Assembly (NCBI GenBank): GCA_002359215.1
Contig: DEMN01000008.1
Span: 1-64,000, forward strand
DNA: 64,000 nucleotides
Origin: Flavobacteriales bacterium UBA2669
GTDB lineage: Bacteria; Bacteroidota; Bacteroidia; Flavobacteriales_E; Vicingaceae
Reading direction: 5' to 3'
Positions 43,293 through 52,792 of the stretch are shown here, one piece after another. Every line of letters starts with the position of its first letter. Position 1 is the first letter of the stretch. The notes under the pieces were generated by a model that ran no database searches, had not been told where the DNA came from, and was given only the letters and a program-made list of their open reading frames with translations. Position numbers and translations under genes: made by a program.

Positions 43293-44501
43293 TTAAACCC
43301 TTTCTAAAATCGTTGCATACCCTTGTCCGACACCAATACAAAGTGTAACTAATGCATATTTTTTATTTTGTTTGTGCAATTCTATGGCAGCTGTTTGTAA
43401 TATTCTTGAACCTGTCATTCCTAATGGGTGACCTAAAGCAATTGCTCCTCCGTTGGGGTTAATACGAGGATCATCATCTGCTAAGCCCATTTTACGAGTA
43501 CATGCTAAACTTTGAGCAGCAAAAGCTTCATTAATTTCAATAACATCCATTTGGTCTAAAGTTAAACCAGCTCTTTTCAATGCTTTTTCGGTCGCATAAA
43601 CAGGACCTATACCCATAATTTTGGGTTCGACCCCTGCAATTGCACTAGAAACAATTCGTGCCATTGGCTGTAAATTATATTGTTTTGCAGCTTCTTCAGA
43701 TGCGATTAACATCGCAGCAGCTCCATCGTTTAGTCCTGAGGCATTTCCAGCTGTAACAGAACCACCTTCTTTACGGAAAGCAGGAGCAAGTTTTCCTAAG
43801 ATTTCTAAGCTGGTAGTTGGTTTAATAAATTCATCTTGAGTAAAAATGATGGGGTCTTTTTTTCGTTGAGGAATTTCTACTACTACAATTTCTTCTGCTA
43901 ACCTTCCACTTTGTTGAGCTTTAGTTGCTTTCATCTGACTCCAATAGGCAAACTTATCTTGGTCTTCTCTACTAATTTTATACATATCCACTAAGTTTTC
44001 AGCAGTTTGTCCCATTCCATCTGTTCCGTATAATTGTTCCATTTTTGGATTGATGAACCTCCAACCAAAGCTAGAGTCGTACATTTTAGAATCTGTTCCG
44101 AATGGTTTAGCAGACTTCGAAATTACATAAGGTCCTCTCGACATATTTTCAACTCCTCCAGAAATGTACAAATCTCCATCACCTATTTTAATTGCTCTGG
44201 AAGCATTAATAGCAGCAGCCATCCCTGATGCACATAATCTATTTACAGTTTCTCCACCAACTCTCCAGGGTAAACCTGCTAATAAACCTGCCATTCGGGC
44301 AACATTTCGGTTGTCTTCACCTGCTTGATTGGCACATCCAAAAAGCACATCTTCAATTACTTCTTGATTTAATGTAGGATTTCTTTTTACCAATTCATTA
44401 ATTACTAACGCAGCTAAATCGTCTGTTCTAACTGCAGCTAACGTTCCGCCAAAATTTCCTATTGGCGTTCTGATAGCATCTATAATATAAGCGTCTTTCA
44501 T
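43293..44501 (-). CDS. Acetyl-CoA C-acyltransferase (thiolase)
   Basis: A thiolase of 402 residues that cleaves or forms 3-oxoacyl-CoA. The nucleophilic Cys is in ETVNRLCASGMAAAINA near residue 90. Other catalytic signatures are INPNGGAIALGHPLGMTGS and VTLCIGVGQGYATILE. The NRLCASG form and length resemble the PcaF/FadA group, so beta-oxidation or a 3-oxoadipyl-CoA role cannot be separated. It is 17 bp downstream of the acyl-CoA carboxylase gene and probably works with it in acyl-CoA metabolism. Confidence 0.92.
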   Translation of the reverse strand: MKDAYIIDAIRTPIGNFGGTLAAVRTDDLAALVINELVKRNPTLNQEVIEDVLFGCANQAGEDNRNVARMAGLLAGLPWRVGGETVNRLCASGMAAAINASRAIKIGDGDLYISGGVENMSRGPYVISKSAKPFGTDSKMYDSSFGWRFINPKMEQLYGTDGMGQTAENLVDMYKISREDQDKFAYWSQMKATKAQQSGRLAEEIVVVEIPQRKKDPIIFTQDEFIKPTTSLEILGKLAPAFRKEGGSVTAGNASGLNDGAAAMLIASEEAAKQYNLQPMARIVSSAIAGVEPKIMGIGPVYATEKALKRAGLTLDQMDVIEINEAFAAQSLACTRKMGLADDDPRINPNGGAIALGHPLGMTGSRILQTAAIELHKQNKKYALVTLCIGVGQGYATILERV

Positions 44502-44518
44502 TTCTATATTTTTAATTT

Positions 44519-46060
44519 TTACAAAGGAATATTACCATGTTTCTTTTTGGGTAAAGAAGCTACTTTATTTTCGAGCATTTTAAATGCTTTTATTAGCTTT
44601 TCTCTAGTTTGGTCGGGACGAATAACCTCATCTACATAGCCTCTTGCAGCAGCGTTGTAGGGGTTAGCAAACATTTCAGCATATTCTGCTTCTTTTTCTT
44701 TTAATTTTTCTTCAGGATTTTCTGCTGCGGCAATTTCTTTTTTAAAGATAATTTCTGCTGCTCCTTTAGCTCCCATCACAGCAATTTCGGCACTTGGCCA
44801 TGCAAAATTCATGTCAGCACCAATGTGTTTAGAGTTCATTACATCATAAGCACCTCCGTAAGCTTTTCTGGTAATTACAGTAATTCTCGGAACAGTTGCT
44901 TCGCAGAAAGCATACAATAATTTTGCTCCATTGGTAATAATTCCATTCCATTCTTGATCGGTACCTGGTAAAAAACCCGGAACATCTTCAAAAACTAATA
45001 AGGGAATGTTAAAAGAATCACAAAAACGAACAAAACGAGCTGCTTTTTGAGATGATTTTATGTCCAATACACCAGCTAAAAATGCCGGCTGATTAGCAAC
45101 AATTCCAATTGATTTTCCAGCTAGACGAGCAAAACCAACTACAATATTTTCTGCAAAATCTTTTTGAATTTCGTAAAAAGTATCCGTATCAACAGTATTG
45201 TTAATTACATCTTTAATATCGTAAGGTTGGTTGGGGTTTTCAGGAATAATATCATTCAATGCTAAACGACTTTCATCTGCTGCTTCATAAGGAACTGAAG
45301 GAGCATCATCCTCACAGTTTTGAGGCATATAAGAAAGTAAAGTTTTAATTCCATTGATACAAGCTACTTCATTAGCATAAGTTAAATGGGTAACACCTGA
45401 TTTTATAGAATGAGCAGACGCACCACCTAATTCTTCAGAAGTAACTTCTTCGTGTGTAACTGTTTTTACTACATTTGGTCCTGTGACAAACATATATGAT
45501 GTGTTTTCCACCATCATAATAAAATCTGTTAGAGCCGGAGAGTAAACAGCTCCACCTGCACAAGGTCCCATAATAGCTGATAGTTGAGGAATAACGCCAC
45601 TTGCCATGGTATTTCTATAAAAAATATCGGCATAACCGGCTAAAGAAACAACACCTTCTTGAATTCTAGCACCTCCCGAATCGTTTAATCCAATTACCGG
45701 AGCTCCATTTTTTATTGCTAAATCCATTACTTTACAAATTTTTTCAGCATAAGCTTCAGCTAATGAACCTCCTAAAACGGTGAAATCTTGAGAAAAAACA
45801 TATACTAATCGCCCATGAATAGTTCCATAACCAGTAACTACTCCATCACCTAGATATTTTTGTTCTGCTAAATCAAAATTGGTAGAACGGTGCATCACAA
45901 ACATCCCTATTTCTTCAAAAGAACCTTCATCTAATAAAAAATGTATTCTTTCTCTGGCAGTAAGTTTTCTTTTTTTATGTTGAGCAGCAATCCTGTCTTC
46001 ACCTCCACCTAACTTAGCTTCTTCAATTTTCTTATTTAATAGATCTAGTTTTTCTTTCAT
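44519..46060 (-). CDS. Acyl-CoA carboxylase carboxyltransferase subunit (PccB-like)
   Basis: Biotin-dependent carboxyltransferase beta subunit, 513 residues. ERIHFLLDEGSFEEIGMF and YLGDGVVTGYGTIHGRLVYV are family hallmarks. VFSQDFTVLGGSLAEAYAEK and GLNDSGGARIQEGVVSLAGY form the carboxyl-transfer core. GPCAGGAVYSPALTDF and KAYGGAYDVMNSKHIGAD complete the oxyanion sites. The substrate is probably propionyl-CoA, but acetyl-CoA or methylcrotonyl-CoA use cannot be excluded. No biotin carboxylase subunit is in the window. Confidence 0.93.
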   Translation of the reverse strand: MKEKLDLLNKKIEEAKLGGGEDRIAAQHKKRKLTARERIHFLLDEGSFEEIGMFVMHRSTNFDLAEQKYLGDGVVTGYGTIHGRLVYVFSQDFTVLGGSLAEAYAEKICKVMDLAIKNGAPVIGLNDSGGARIQEGVVSLAGYADIFYRNTMASGVIPQLSAIMGPCAGGAVYSPALTDFIMMVENTSYMFVTGPNVVKTVTHEEVTSEELGGASAHSIKSGVTHLTYANEVACINGIKTLLSYMPQNCEDDAPSVPYEAADESRLALNDIIPENPNQPYDIKDVINNTVDTDTFYEIQKDFAENIVVGFARLAGKSIGIVANQPAFLAGVLDIKSSQKAARFVRFCDSFNIPLLVFEDVPGFLPGTDQEWNGIITNGAKLLYAFCEATVPRITVITRKAYGGAYDVMNSKHIGADMNFAWPSAEIAVMGAKGAAEIIFKKEIAAAENPEEKLKEKEAEYAEMFANPYNAAARGYVDEVIRPDQTREKLIKAFKMLENKVASLPKKKHGNIPL

Positions 46061-46121
46061 AGGATAGTTATTATTTTGAGCAAAAAAATTTGATGTAAAA
46101 ATAAAAAATCCAAATGAATAT

Positions 46122-47615
46122 ATGGAGGGAAATTGTAATTTAGTCCACGAAGAAAAATGTAGTGATACTATGGAAAATCAAGAAAATAATAGAGCAAGTG
46201 AAACTGCAACCGACAACAAAGAGTTGAAATTTAGTTTTTTACGTTCGTTTGTATTGCTAATAAAATATCTTAAAGAAGTTATAAATATTAGAGATGGTGT
46301 TGATGTAGAAGGTTCAATAGAAGCTATTCGAAATGATATTGATTTTAAAGGGGTAAATATTTGGATTTTAGGAGCTTCGATAGCTATTGCTTCTATTGGA
46401 TTAAATGTAAATTCAACAGCAGTTATTATTGGAGCTATGCTTATTTCTCCTCTTATGGGACCGATTGTTGGAATTGGCTTGGCAATAGGTATCAATAATT
46501 TAAAGATGTTAAAACGATCTTTAAAAAGTTTAGGAACAGCTGTATTGATAAGTGTCGTAGTATCTACCATTTATTTTTTGCTTACTCCTTTTGGAGAAGT
46601 TCAATCAGAATTAATAGCTAGAACAAGACCTACTTTATTAGATGTATTAATTGCCGTCTTTGGTGGAATTGCCCTTATTGTTGCTAAAACTAAAAAAGGA
46701 ACAATTGCCAGTACTATTTATGGTGTTGCTATTGCTACTGCATTGATGCCTCCATTATGTACAGCTGGTTATGGGTTGGCAAATGGAAATTGGAACTTCT
46801 TTTTTGGTGCTTTTTATTTGTTTATTATTAACTCGGTATTTATTATTTTAGCTACTTGGCTAATTGTTAAATATTTAAGATTTCCACTTACTTCTTATAT
46901 TGATAAAGCTAAACAAAAAAAAGTAACTAAGTACATTTGGATTTTTACCATCATTATTATTTTACCCAGTTCTTATACTTTTTGGCAATCTATTCAAGAA
47001 AGTATTTTTAAAAGTAGTGCAGAAAATTTCATTGCAGAAAATTTTGAATTTGCAGAAAGTGAAGTGATTAACAAAAAAGTAAATTATACTACTGAAGAAG
47101 GAAGCCCTTTGATAGAAGTTTATTTAATAGGGAAGCCTATTTCTGGTGAAACTAAAAAAATGTTGACTAAAAAAATGTTAGCATATAATTTAAAAAATGC
47201 CGAGCTGAAGATTTATCAGTCTGAAGATAACTCTAGTGAACTAGCGAACCGACTTACTACTGAGGTGAAGTCTGGCATTATTGAAGAGCTTTACAAGAAA
47301 AATCAAGAAACAATTGAAGATAAAGATGAAAAAATAAGATTGTTAGAAAATGAAATTAATAAAATGGGGTTTAACAAAATTCCTTTTACCTCATTATCCA
47401 AAGAAGTAAAAATGCAGTATGAAGATGTAATGGGGATGGAAGTGGGAAAAACAGTTTCTACTAATTTTGAGAATAAACAAGACACTTCAATCACTATTTT
47501 AGTAAGATGGAATCCTAATATAGATCCTGAAACCAAAAAAGCTAAGAAAAATTCACTTCAAAAATGGCTTAGGGTTAGGTTAGATGATGAAAAACTAAAA
47601 GTAGTTAGTTATTAG
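46122..47615 (+). CDS. DUF389 (TIGR00341) membrane protein
   Basis: A 497-residue protein. Residues about 80-290 contain five or six membrane helices with the family's NVNSTAVIIGAMLISPLMGP and ATALMPPLCTAGYGLANGNW. The C-terminal half is hydrophilic, with a coiled coil (TIEDKDEKIRLLENEINKMG). The family has no proven function. An in-frame ATG at 46170 (MENQENN) could be the true start, since the first 16 residues are poorly conserved-looking. It is divergent from the carboxylase gene. Confidence 0.85.
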   Translation: MEGNCNLVHEEKCSDTMENQENNRASETATDNKELKFSFLRSFVLLIKYLKEVINIRDGVDVEGSIEAIRNDIDFKGVNIWILGASIAIASIGLNVNSTAVIIGAMLISPLMGPIVGIGLAIGINNLKMLKRSLKSLGTAVLISVVVSTIYFLLTPFGEVQSELIARTRPTLLDVLIAVFGGIALIVAKTKKGTIASTIYGVAIATALMPPLCTAGYGLANGNWNFFFGAFYLFIINSVFIILATWLIVKYLRFPLTSYIDKAKQKKVTKYIWIFTIIIILPSSYTFWQSIQESIFKSSAENFIAENFEFAESEVINKKVNYTTEEGSPLIEVYLIGKPISGETKKMLTKKMLAYNLKNAELKIYQSEDNSSELANRLTTEVKSGIIEELYKKNQETIEDKDEKIRLLENEINKMGFNKIPFTSLSKEVKMQYEDVMGMEVGKTVSTNFENKQDTSITILVRWNPNIDPETKKAKKNSLQKWLRVRLDDEKLKVVSY

Positions 47616-47660
47616 TTAAAAAAGTTTAACTAAATCTTAACAATATTCTCTCAAAAAAGA

Positions 47661-47693
47661 TTGCTTTTTATTTAAGTGTTAAGCTTACTTTTG
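47661..47693 (+). promoter_or_regulatory. Promoter of marC
   Basis: TTG at 47661-47663, a 22-bp spacer and TACTTTTG at 47686-47693 match the Bacteroidota consensus and lie 35 bases before the ATG at 47728. Confidence 0.7.
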
Positions 47694-47727
47694 CCGACTT
47701 TTTACTTCAACCCATAAGTAATTTATT

Positions 47728-48315
47728 ATGATGCTTTTAGAATATTTTAATTTTAAGGAAATTGCTACAGCAACTATGATTCTTTTTGCTGTAATTGACA
47801 TTGTTGGATCTGTACCAATCATCATTGATTTACGTCAGAAAACTGGACATATTCAATCTGAGAAAGCTAGTTTAGTTTCTTTAATTTTAATGATATTATT
47901 TCTTTTTGTTGGAGAATCTATTTTAGGATTAATAGGTATTGATGTAAGTTCCTTTGCTATTGCGGGTTCATTTATTATCTTCTTTTTAGCGCTGGAGATG
48001 ATTTTAGGTATACGTTTATACAAAGATGAAAATAATGAAGGAAAGAGTACTGCATCTATCGTCCCTATTGCATTTCCATTAATTGCTGGTGCTGGAACAA
48101 TGACCTCTTTACTTTCTTTAAGAGCTGAATATGCTGTTCAAAACATAATTGTTGCCATAGTGGTAAACATTATTATGGTTTACATTGTTTTAAAATCTTC
48201 TAAGTTTATAGAGCGAATTTTAGGTCAAGGAGGAATAAATGTGCTAAGAAAAGTTTTTGGTGTAATTTTACTGGCAATAGCAGTTAAATTATTTAGAAGT
48301 AACGCTGGATTGTAA
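47728..48315 (+). CDS. MarC-family membrane protein
   Basis: A 195-residue integral membrane protein with six hydrophobic helices. The MarC pattern includes LFAVIDIVGSVPIIIDL near residue 22 and PIAFPLIAGAGTMTSLLSLR near residue 112. Despite the name, MarC proteins are not shown to confer antibiotic resistance, and function is uncertain. The start could be 47728 or the adjacent ATG at 47731. The rnhA gene starts 2 bp after its stop, so they are co-transcribed. Confidence 0.88.
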   Translation: MMLLEYFNFKEIATATMILFAVIDIVGSVPIIIDLRQKTGHIQSEKASLVSLILMILFLFVGESILGLIGIDVSSFAIAGSFIIFFLALEMILGIRLYKDENNEGKSTASIVPIAFPLIAGAGTMTSLLSLRAEYAVQNIIVAIVVNIIMVYIVLKSSKFIERILGQGGINVLRKVFGVILLAIAVKLFRSNAGL

Positions 48316-48317
48316 AA

Positions 48318-48779
48318 ATGCCAAAAATTACCATATATACTGATGGATCAGCCAAAGGAAATCCTGGCAACGGGGGTTATGGTGTGGTAATGATGAGTGG
48401 AAAACACAAAAAAGAACTTGCAGAAGGCTTCAGAAACACTACTAATAACAGAATGGAACTTTTGAGTGTTATTGTTGCCTTAGAGTCTATTAAAGTAGAA
48501 AAAGCAGAAGTGGAAATTTTTTCTGACTCTAAATATGTTGTGGATGCAGTAGAAAAAGGTTGGGTATTTGGTTGGGAGAAAAAAGGTTTTAAAGGCAAAA
48601 AGAATATTGATTTATGGCAACGATTTCTAAAAATCTATCCTAAGCATAATGTAAAATTTCATTGGGTGAAAGGACATGCAGGAAACTTATATAACGAACG
48701 TTGTGATGAATTGGCAGTTGCTGCAGCTGAAAGTAAGGAATTATTGGTGGACGAAGGTTATGAGAATGGAAAAGAATAA
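48318..48779 (+). CDS. rnhA: Ribonuclease HI
   Basis: Degrades RNA in RNA-DNA hybrids. It has 153 residues, the normal bacterial length. The acidic metal ligands are all visible: Asp in YTDGSAKGNPGNGGYG, Glu in NNRMELLSVIVAL, Asp in IFSDSKYVVDAV and Asp in NERCDELAV. The His of FHWVKGHAGNLYN is the flexible catalytic loop. A bidirectional terminator follows. Confidence 0.95.
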   Translation: MPKITIYTDGSAKGNPGNGGYGVVMMSGKHKKELAEGFRNTTNNRMELLSVIVALESIKVEKAEVEIFSDSKYVVDAVEKGWVFGWEKKGFKGKKNIDLWQRFLKIYPKHNVKFHWVKGHAGNLYNERCDELAVAAAESKELLVDEGYENGKE

Positions 48780-48780
48780 C

Positions 48781-48812
48781 AAAGAAAGCCACTAATTTTA
48801 GTGGCTTTCTTG
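48781..48812. terminator. Bidirectional terminator between rnhA and lolA
   Basis: AAGAAAGCCACTAA (48782-48795) pairs perfectly with 48798-48811; A and T tracts flank both sides. The adjoining genes are convergent. Confidence 0.88.
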
Positions 48813-48828
48813 TTTTATATATTGTATA

Positions 48829-49470
48829 TTATCTTAAATCAATAACATCATAGTTAGCATACTTTGCTTTATCGAAAGTAAAAGTGGCATCAGCAATAGC
48901 AACATTTGGTGTAAAAGTTTTAATGGTATAGGTCATGTTAGTTCCATCTTTACCATAAACAACAACTTTAGATATTTCTCCTTTAGCTTTGTTAATGTAC
49001 AACTCAACTCTATGAAAAGACTTCTCTTCTGGCTTGTTTGGATATAAGTTAATTACATCATTTCCTCCTTCTTCTTTAGCATATTTATATTTAAATCCTT
49101 TTTCATACAAAGTAAAAATTGTTGAAGGACTTATAGCATCTTCTTCACTTTCGTCAGGAATTGAATTGATGTGTACTTCTTCAGCATCTTTTAATAAAGT
49201 ATAAACACTTTTACCATCAGAAAAAACATCTTGCCCTTTTATGGATAAATAATACTTATTGCCTTTTGTTTGTAAACTTCCTGTTTGTTTTTCATCAATA
49301 CCTTCCGTTTTGTTATGAATATGGTATTCAAATGTGGTTTTGATAGAAGTATATTTTTTAGTTTTTTCGCTTAACTTGTCTAAAATGGCTTTAGCTTTAA
49401 CATCTTCTTGAGCAAAAATGCCAATAGTTATGGTTAAGCTTAATAATAGTAAGGATAATTTTTTCATCAT
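48829..49470 (-). CDS. lolA: LolA-like outer membrane lipoprotein carrier
   Basis: Periplasmic chaperone that ferries lipoproteins to the outer membrane. It has 213 residues with a signal peptide (about 1-20, ending IGIFAQ). The pattern AILDKLSEKTKKYTSIKTTF, GSLQTKGNKYYLSIKGQDVF, and a C-terminal FTFDKAKYANYDVIDLR fit the LolA fold used in Bacteroidota. The next upstream gene is ftsK, a common LolA neighbour. A TACCTTTG -7-like element lies just before the ftsK stop. Confidence 0.87.
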   Translation of the reverse strand: MMKKLSLLLLSLTITIGIFAQEDVKAKAILDKLSEKTKKYTSIKTTFEYHIHNKTEGIDEKQTGSLQTKGNKYYLSIKGQDVFSDGKSVYTLLKDAEEVHINSIPDESEEDAISPSTIFTLYEKGFKYKYAKEEGGNDVINLYPNKPEEKSFHRVELYINKAKGEISKVVVYGKDGTNMTYTIKTFTPNVAIADATFTFDKAKYANYDVIDLR

Positions 49471-49514
49471 ATTTATATTTAAATTCTTGATTTATTGTGT
49501 TTTCTTGATTCAAT

Positions 49515-49522
49515 CAAAGGTA
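49515..49522 (-). promoter_or_regulatory. Candidate -7 element for lolA
   Basis: TACCTTTG on the minus strand lies between the ftsK stop (49531) and the lolA ATG (49470). A matching -33 would fall in the ftsK coding end, and no TTG is seen there, so the case is weak. Confidence 0.35.
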
Positions 49523-49530
49523 ATTAATTT

Positions 49531-52011
49531 TTATGAGTTTTCACTTTCACCACCTTTCAAAAACTGTTCCAAAGTATTCATATCGGTCATTAATACTTGT
49601 CTGGCTTTACTTCCTTCAAAAGGACCGATAATTCCTGCCTCTTCTAATTGATCTATTAATCTTCCTGCACGGTTGTAACCAATTTTCATTTTTCGTTGTA
49701 ATAACGAAGCCGAACCTTGTTGATGTTGTACAATCATTCTGGCAGCATCATCAAATAAATCATCTTTATCATCACTATCAAAAGTTCCTGAACCACCTGA
49801 TGATGATTCTCCGACATATTCAGGAAGTGTAAATACCTCAGGATAACCTCTTTGTTCACCAATAAAATCACAAATTCTTTCTACTTCGGGAGTATCAACA
49901 AAGGCACATTGCACACGCGTTAAATCATTTCCTTGCGAAATAAGCATATCTCCTCGTCCGATTAATTGATCTGCTCCACTAGAATCTAAAATAGTTCTGG
50001 AGTCAATTCCTGAAGTTACTCTAAAAGCAATCCTTCCAGGGAAGTTAGCTTTAATAATACCGGTTATAATATTGGCTGAAGGTCGTTGAGTTGCAATAAT
50101 TAAATGAATACCAATAGCTCTTGCCAATTGAGCCAAACGAGCAATAGGAGTTTCTACTTCTTTACCAGCTGTCATTATTAAATCAGCAAATTCATCAATA
50201 ACCAAGACAATGTATGGTAAAAATTGATGTCCATCATTTGGGTTTAATTTTCGGGCAATAAATTTACTGTTGTATTCTACAATATTTCTTACTTGAGCAT
50301 TTTTAAGTAACTCATAACGGTTATCCATTTCGATACACAACGAATTTAGTGTGTTGATTACTTTCTGATTATCAGTAATAATTGCTTCATCGGTATCGGG
50401 TAATTTTGCTAGATAATGGCGTTCTATTTTGTTGTAAAGAGTAAGCTCTACTTTTTTAGGATCTACCAAAACAAACTTAAGTTGAGAGGGGTGTTTTTTG
50501 TATAATAAAGAAGTTAACACCGCATTTAAACCAACCGACTTTCCTTGTCCGGTAGCACCAGCCATAAGCAAGTGAGGCATTTTAGCTAAATCGAAAACAA
50601 AATTTTCGTTGGTAATGGTTTTTCCCATTACTACAGGCAGCTCCATTTTAGCATTTTGAAACTTATCGGAAGCAATTGCCAAGCGCATAGAGACAATCTC
50701 AGGGTTTTGGTTAGGCACTTCAATACCAATAGTTCCTTTACCTGGAATTGGAGCAATAATTCTAATGCCTAATGCTGCCAAACTAAGTGCTATATCATCT
50801 TCTAAATTTTTAATTTTAGAAATTCTTATGCCAGGAGCAGGAATAATTTCATAAAGTGTAACTGTTGGTCCAATGGTAGCTTTTATGCTCGTAATTTCAA
50901 TATTGTAATTGGAAAGTGTTTCTAAAATTTTATTTTTATTGGCTTCTAATTCTTCTTTAGTTACTGTTTGTTGACTAGTTCCAAAGTCTTTTAGTAACTC
51001 AATGGGAGGCATTTTAAACGATGCTAAATCAAGTGTTGGGTCATATTCGCCAAAATCTTTGGCTTTTTGGTTAAGTTCTTCTTCCGAAAGTGTTTTTTCG
51101 TCTGGTTTGGCCTCCTCTACAGAAAATTCTACTTCTCCGTCTTTTTTCTCTTCAGTTTCAGGAATATCTGTTGAAAGTGAAATGCTTTCCGTTTCTTCTT
51201 CAGATTTTGGAAGTTCTTCAGGGGCTTTATCTAAAGTAACAGTAGTTTCCTCTTCTTCATTATTTTCTTCCATTTCGTTTAAAGCGGCTTCATGAATCAA
51301 GTCTATTTCATCAGAGGGTCTTTCTTCAACGTCTATTGCTTCTTCTTCTAAATCTTCCTCCATCATTTTTTCTAATTGAGGAAGCTTAAACGAAACATTA
51401 AAATTAAGTACTATAAATATTAATAATGAAAGGAATAAAAGTAAACCTACACCAACACTGCCAACAATACTGGTAAGCCAAACCGTAGATTGAAATCCAA
51501 AAGTTCCTCCTAAAATGGGATAGCTTTTAAAAATATATGCTAATACTACCGAGAACCAAACAATGGTAAATAAGGAATATGCAAAAGCTTTATTAAATGG
51601 AACTAGTTTTATTTTAAAAAGTGCTTTAAATCCTACAATAAAAAACAAAAAGCAGAACAAAAAAGAAGCTATTCCGAATGCATTAAAAATAAACTGATGT
51701 GCCGCATAAGCACCTAATTTACCTAACCAGTTTTCAGCTTGAATTTCGGGATTATCCCAGTGGTTTATAATTAAATTTTGGTCGGCTTTCCAGGTGAACA
51801 GGTAGGATGAAAATGCCAATAATAAAAAGACAGAAAATACCAATAATAACAAGCCTGTAATTTGTGTTAACTTTTCATTTTGCACAATACTTTTAAACTT
51901 GTTGCTAATGTTGCTGAAAAAAGAAAGTCGACCAATTTTTCGCTCTTTTTTAGGAGTTGATTTAGGTTCGTTTTTTTCTTTAATATTTTTTTTAAACTGA
52001 TTAACTGCCAT
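49531..52011 (-). CDS. ftsK: FtsK/SpoIIIE-type DNA translocase
   Basis: Septal DNA pump that clears chromosome ends during division. It has 826 residues from the ATG at 52011; the TTG at 52038 lies within the predicted start region of the transcript. The N-terminal half has four membrane helices (about 50-215). An acidic Glu-rich linker (about 225-330) follows. The motor has Walker A GATGQGKSVGLNAVL and Walker B IVLVIDEFADLIMT. The C-terminal gamma domain contains LLQRKMKIGYNRAGRLIDQL, the DNA-reading winged helix. lolA lies downstream. Confidence 0.95.
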   Translation of the reverse strand: MAVNQFKKNIKEKNEPKSTPKKERKIGRLSFFSNISNKFKSIVQNEKLTQITGLLLLVFSVFLLLAFSSYLFTWKADQNLIINHWDNPEIQAENWLGKLGAYAAHQFIFNAFGIASFLFCFLFFIVGFKALFKIKLVPFNKAFAYSLFTIVWFSVVLAYIFKSYPILGGTFGFQSTVWLTSIVGSVGVGLLLFLSLLIFIVLNFNVSFKLPQLEKMMEEDLEEEAIDVEERPSDEIDLIHEAALNEMEENNEEEETTVTLDKAPEELPKSEEETESISLSTDIPETEEKKDGEVEFSVEEAKPDEKTLSEEELNQKAKDFGEYDPTLDLASFKMPPIELLKDFGTSQQTVTKEELEANKNKILETLSNYNIEITSIKATIGPTVTLYEIIPAPGIRISKIKNLEDDIALSLAALGIRIIAPIPGKGTIGIEVPNQNPEIVSMRLAIASDKFQNAKMELPVVMGKTITNENFVFDLAKMPHLLMAGATGQGKSVGLNAVLTSLLYKKHPSQLKFVLVDPKKVELTLYNKIERHYLAKLPDTDEAIITDNQKVINTLNSLCIEMDNRYELLKNAQVRNIVEYNSKFIARKLNPNDGHQFLPYIVLVIDEFADLIMTAGKEVETPIARLAQLARAIGIHLIIATQRPSANIITGIIKANFPGRIAFRVTSGIDSRTILDSSGADQLIGRGDMLISQGNDLTRVQCAFVDTPEVERICDFIGEQRGYPEVFTLPEYVGESSSGGSGTFDSDDKDDLFDDAARMIVQHQQGSASLLQRKMKIGYNRAGRLIDQLEEAGIIGPFEGSKARQVLMTDMNTLEQFLKGGESENS

Positions 52012-52035
52012 TTTGTTCTTTGCGGTATTAACTAA

Positions 52036-52043
52036 CAAATTTA
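52036..52043 (-). promoter_or_regulatory. Candidate -7 element for ftsK
   Basis: TAAATTTG on the minus strand fits TAnnTTTG and predicts transcription starting near 52028. This supports the ATG at 52011 and not the TTG at 52038. A proper -33 was not identified. Confidence 0.4.
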
Positions 52044-52110
52044 TGCATTAGTAAGGTGTTTACTAACCGAAAGAACGCTAATAAATAACAATTGATTGTG
52101 AATAAACATA

Positions 52111-52133
52111 AAAAAAAGAGGTCTATTGACCTC
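52111..52133 (-). terminator. Terminator containing the stop codon of the DUF4412 gene
   Basis: On the minus strand GAGGTC-AATA-GACCTC (52133-52118) is followed by a run of T (52117-52111). The gene's TAG at 52125-52123 lies in the loop and arm, so the coding end is part of the terminator. Confidence 0.85.
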
Positions 52134-52767
52134 CTCCCATTTGTTTTTTAAATTCTTCCTCTGTCATGTTTTCGTAATCGGAAGGAATGGTAAATTCTGC
52201 ATTAGAAATTTTTTCTTCTTTTACTTCTTTTGCTGCAATAGTCATAGTCATACCTTGGTTTTCAATAGTATATTCCATTAAAAAACCTTTTAATCCTTTA
52301 AATTGAGCATTGGTTTTTGTTCCTGAAATTTCTTCAGTATAATAAACTATCATTGCTTCCTCTATTTCAGGGTGAGTTATTTCTGCTTTTTTACACGTAT
52401 ATCCTGCAATTTTTTTGGTTCCATCCAAATAGTTAATTTTTAGAGATTCGTCTTCTTTGTCTTCAGAAGTATTTTGCTCCATGGCTATTTTTTGACCCAT
52501 CATATTCATTAAAATGGTAACTTTTTTCGCTTTATCGTCTGTAATAGTAGTTGTAGAACCCATAGCAGAGTTTTGTTCCATTCTGCTTTTATCTCCTTTA
52601 ATTTTAAGTGTCATTTCTTTTGGCATCATTGACTCATATTGTTTCATTTCATCTGGCATATCGGTATAAGTAATACCAAAATTTACAGTCCCTTCAAAAG
52701 ATTTTTGAGCTATTGCACTGAAAGTAATTGTCAAAGTTGCTAAACTGGTTAATAGAATTTTTTTCAT
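52123..52767 (-). CDS. DUF4412-domain secreted protein
   Basis: A 214-residue protein with a signal peptide (about 1-20, ending SAIAQ). The domain pattern includes FEGTVNFGITYTDMP, LKIKGDKSRMEQNSAMGSTT and KIAGYTCKKAEITHPE, with a conserved Cys. The tail is Met/Glu/Gly-rich. The family is thought to be LolA-like in fold but has no known function. It is 25 bp downstream of a lipoprotein that shares its pattern. Confidence 0.82.
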   Translation of the reverse strand: MKKILLTSLATLTITFSAIAQKSFEGTVNFGITYTDMPDEMKQYESMMPKEMTLKIKGDKSRMEQNSAMGSTTTITDDKAKKVTILMNMMGQKIAMEQNTSEDKEDESLKINYLDGTKKIAGYTCKKAEITHPEIEEAMIVYYTEEISGTKTNAQFKGLKGFLMEYTIENQGMTMTIAAKEVKEEKISNAEFTIPSDYENMTEEEFKKQMGGGQ

Positions 52768-52792
52768 CTTAATTGATTTATAAGGTTAATAT

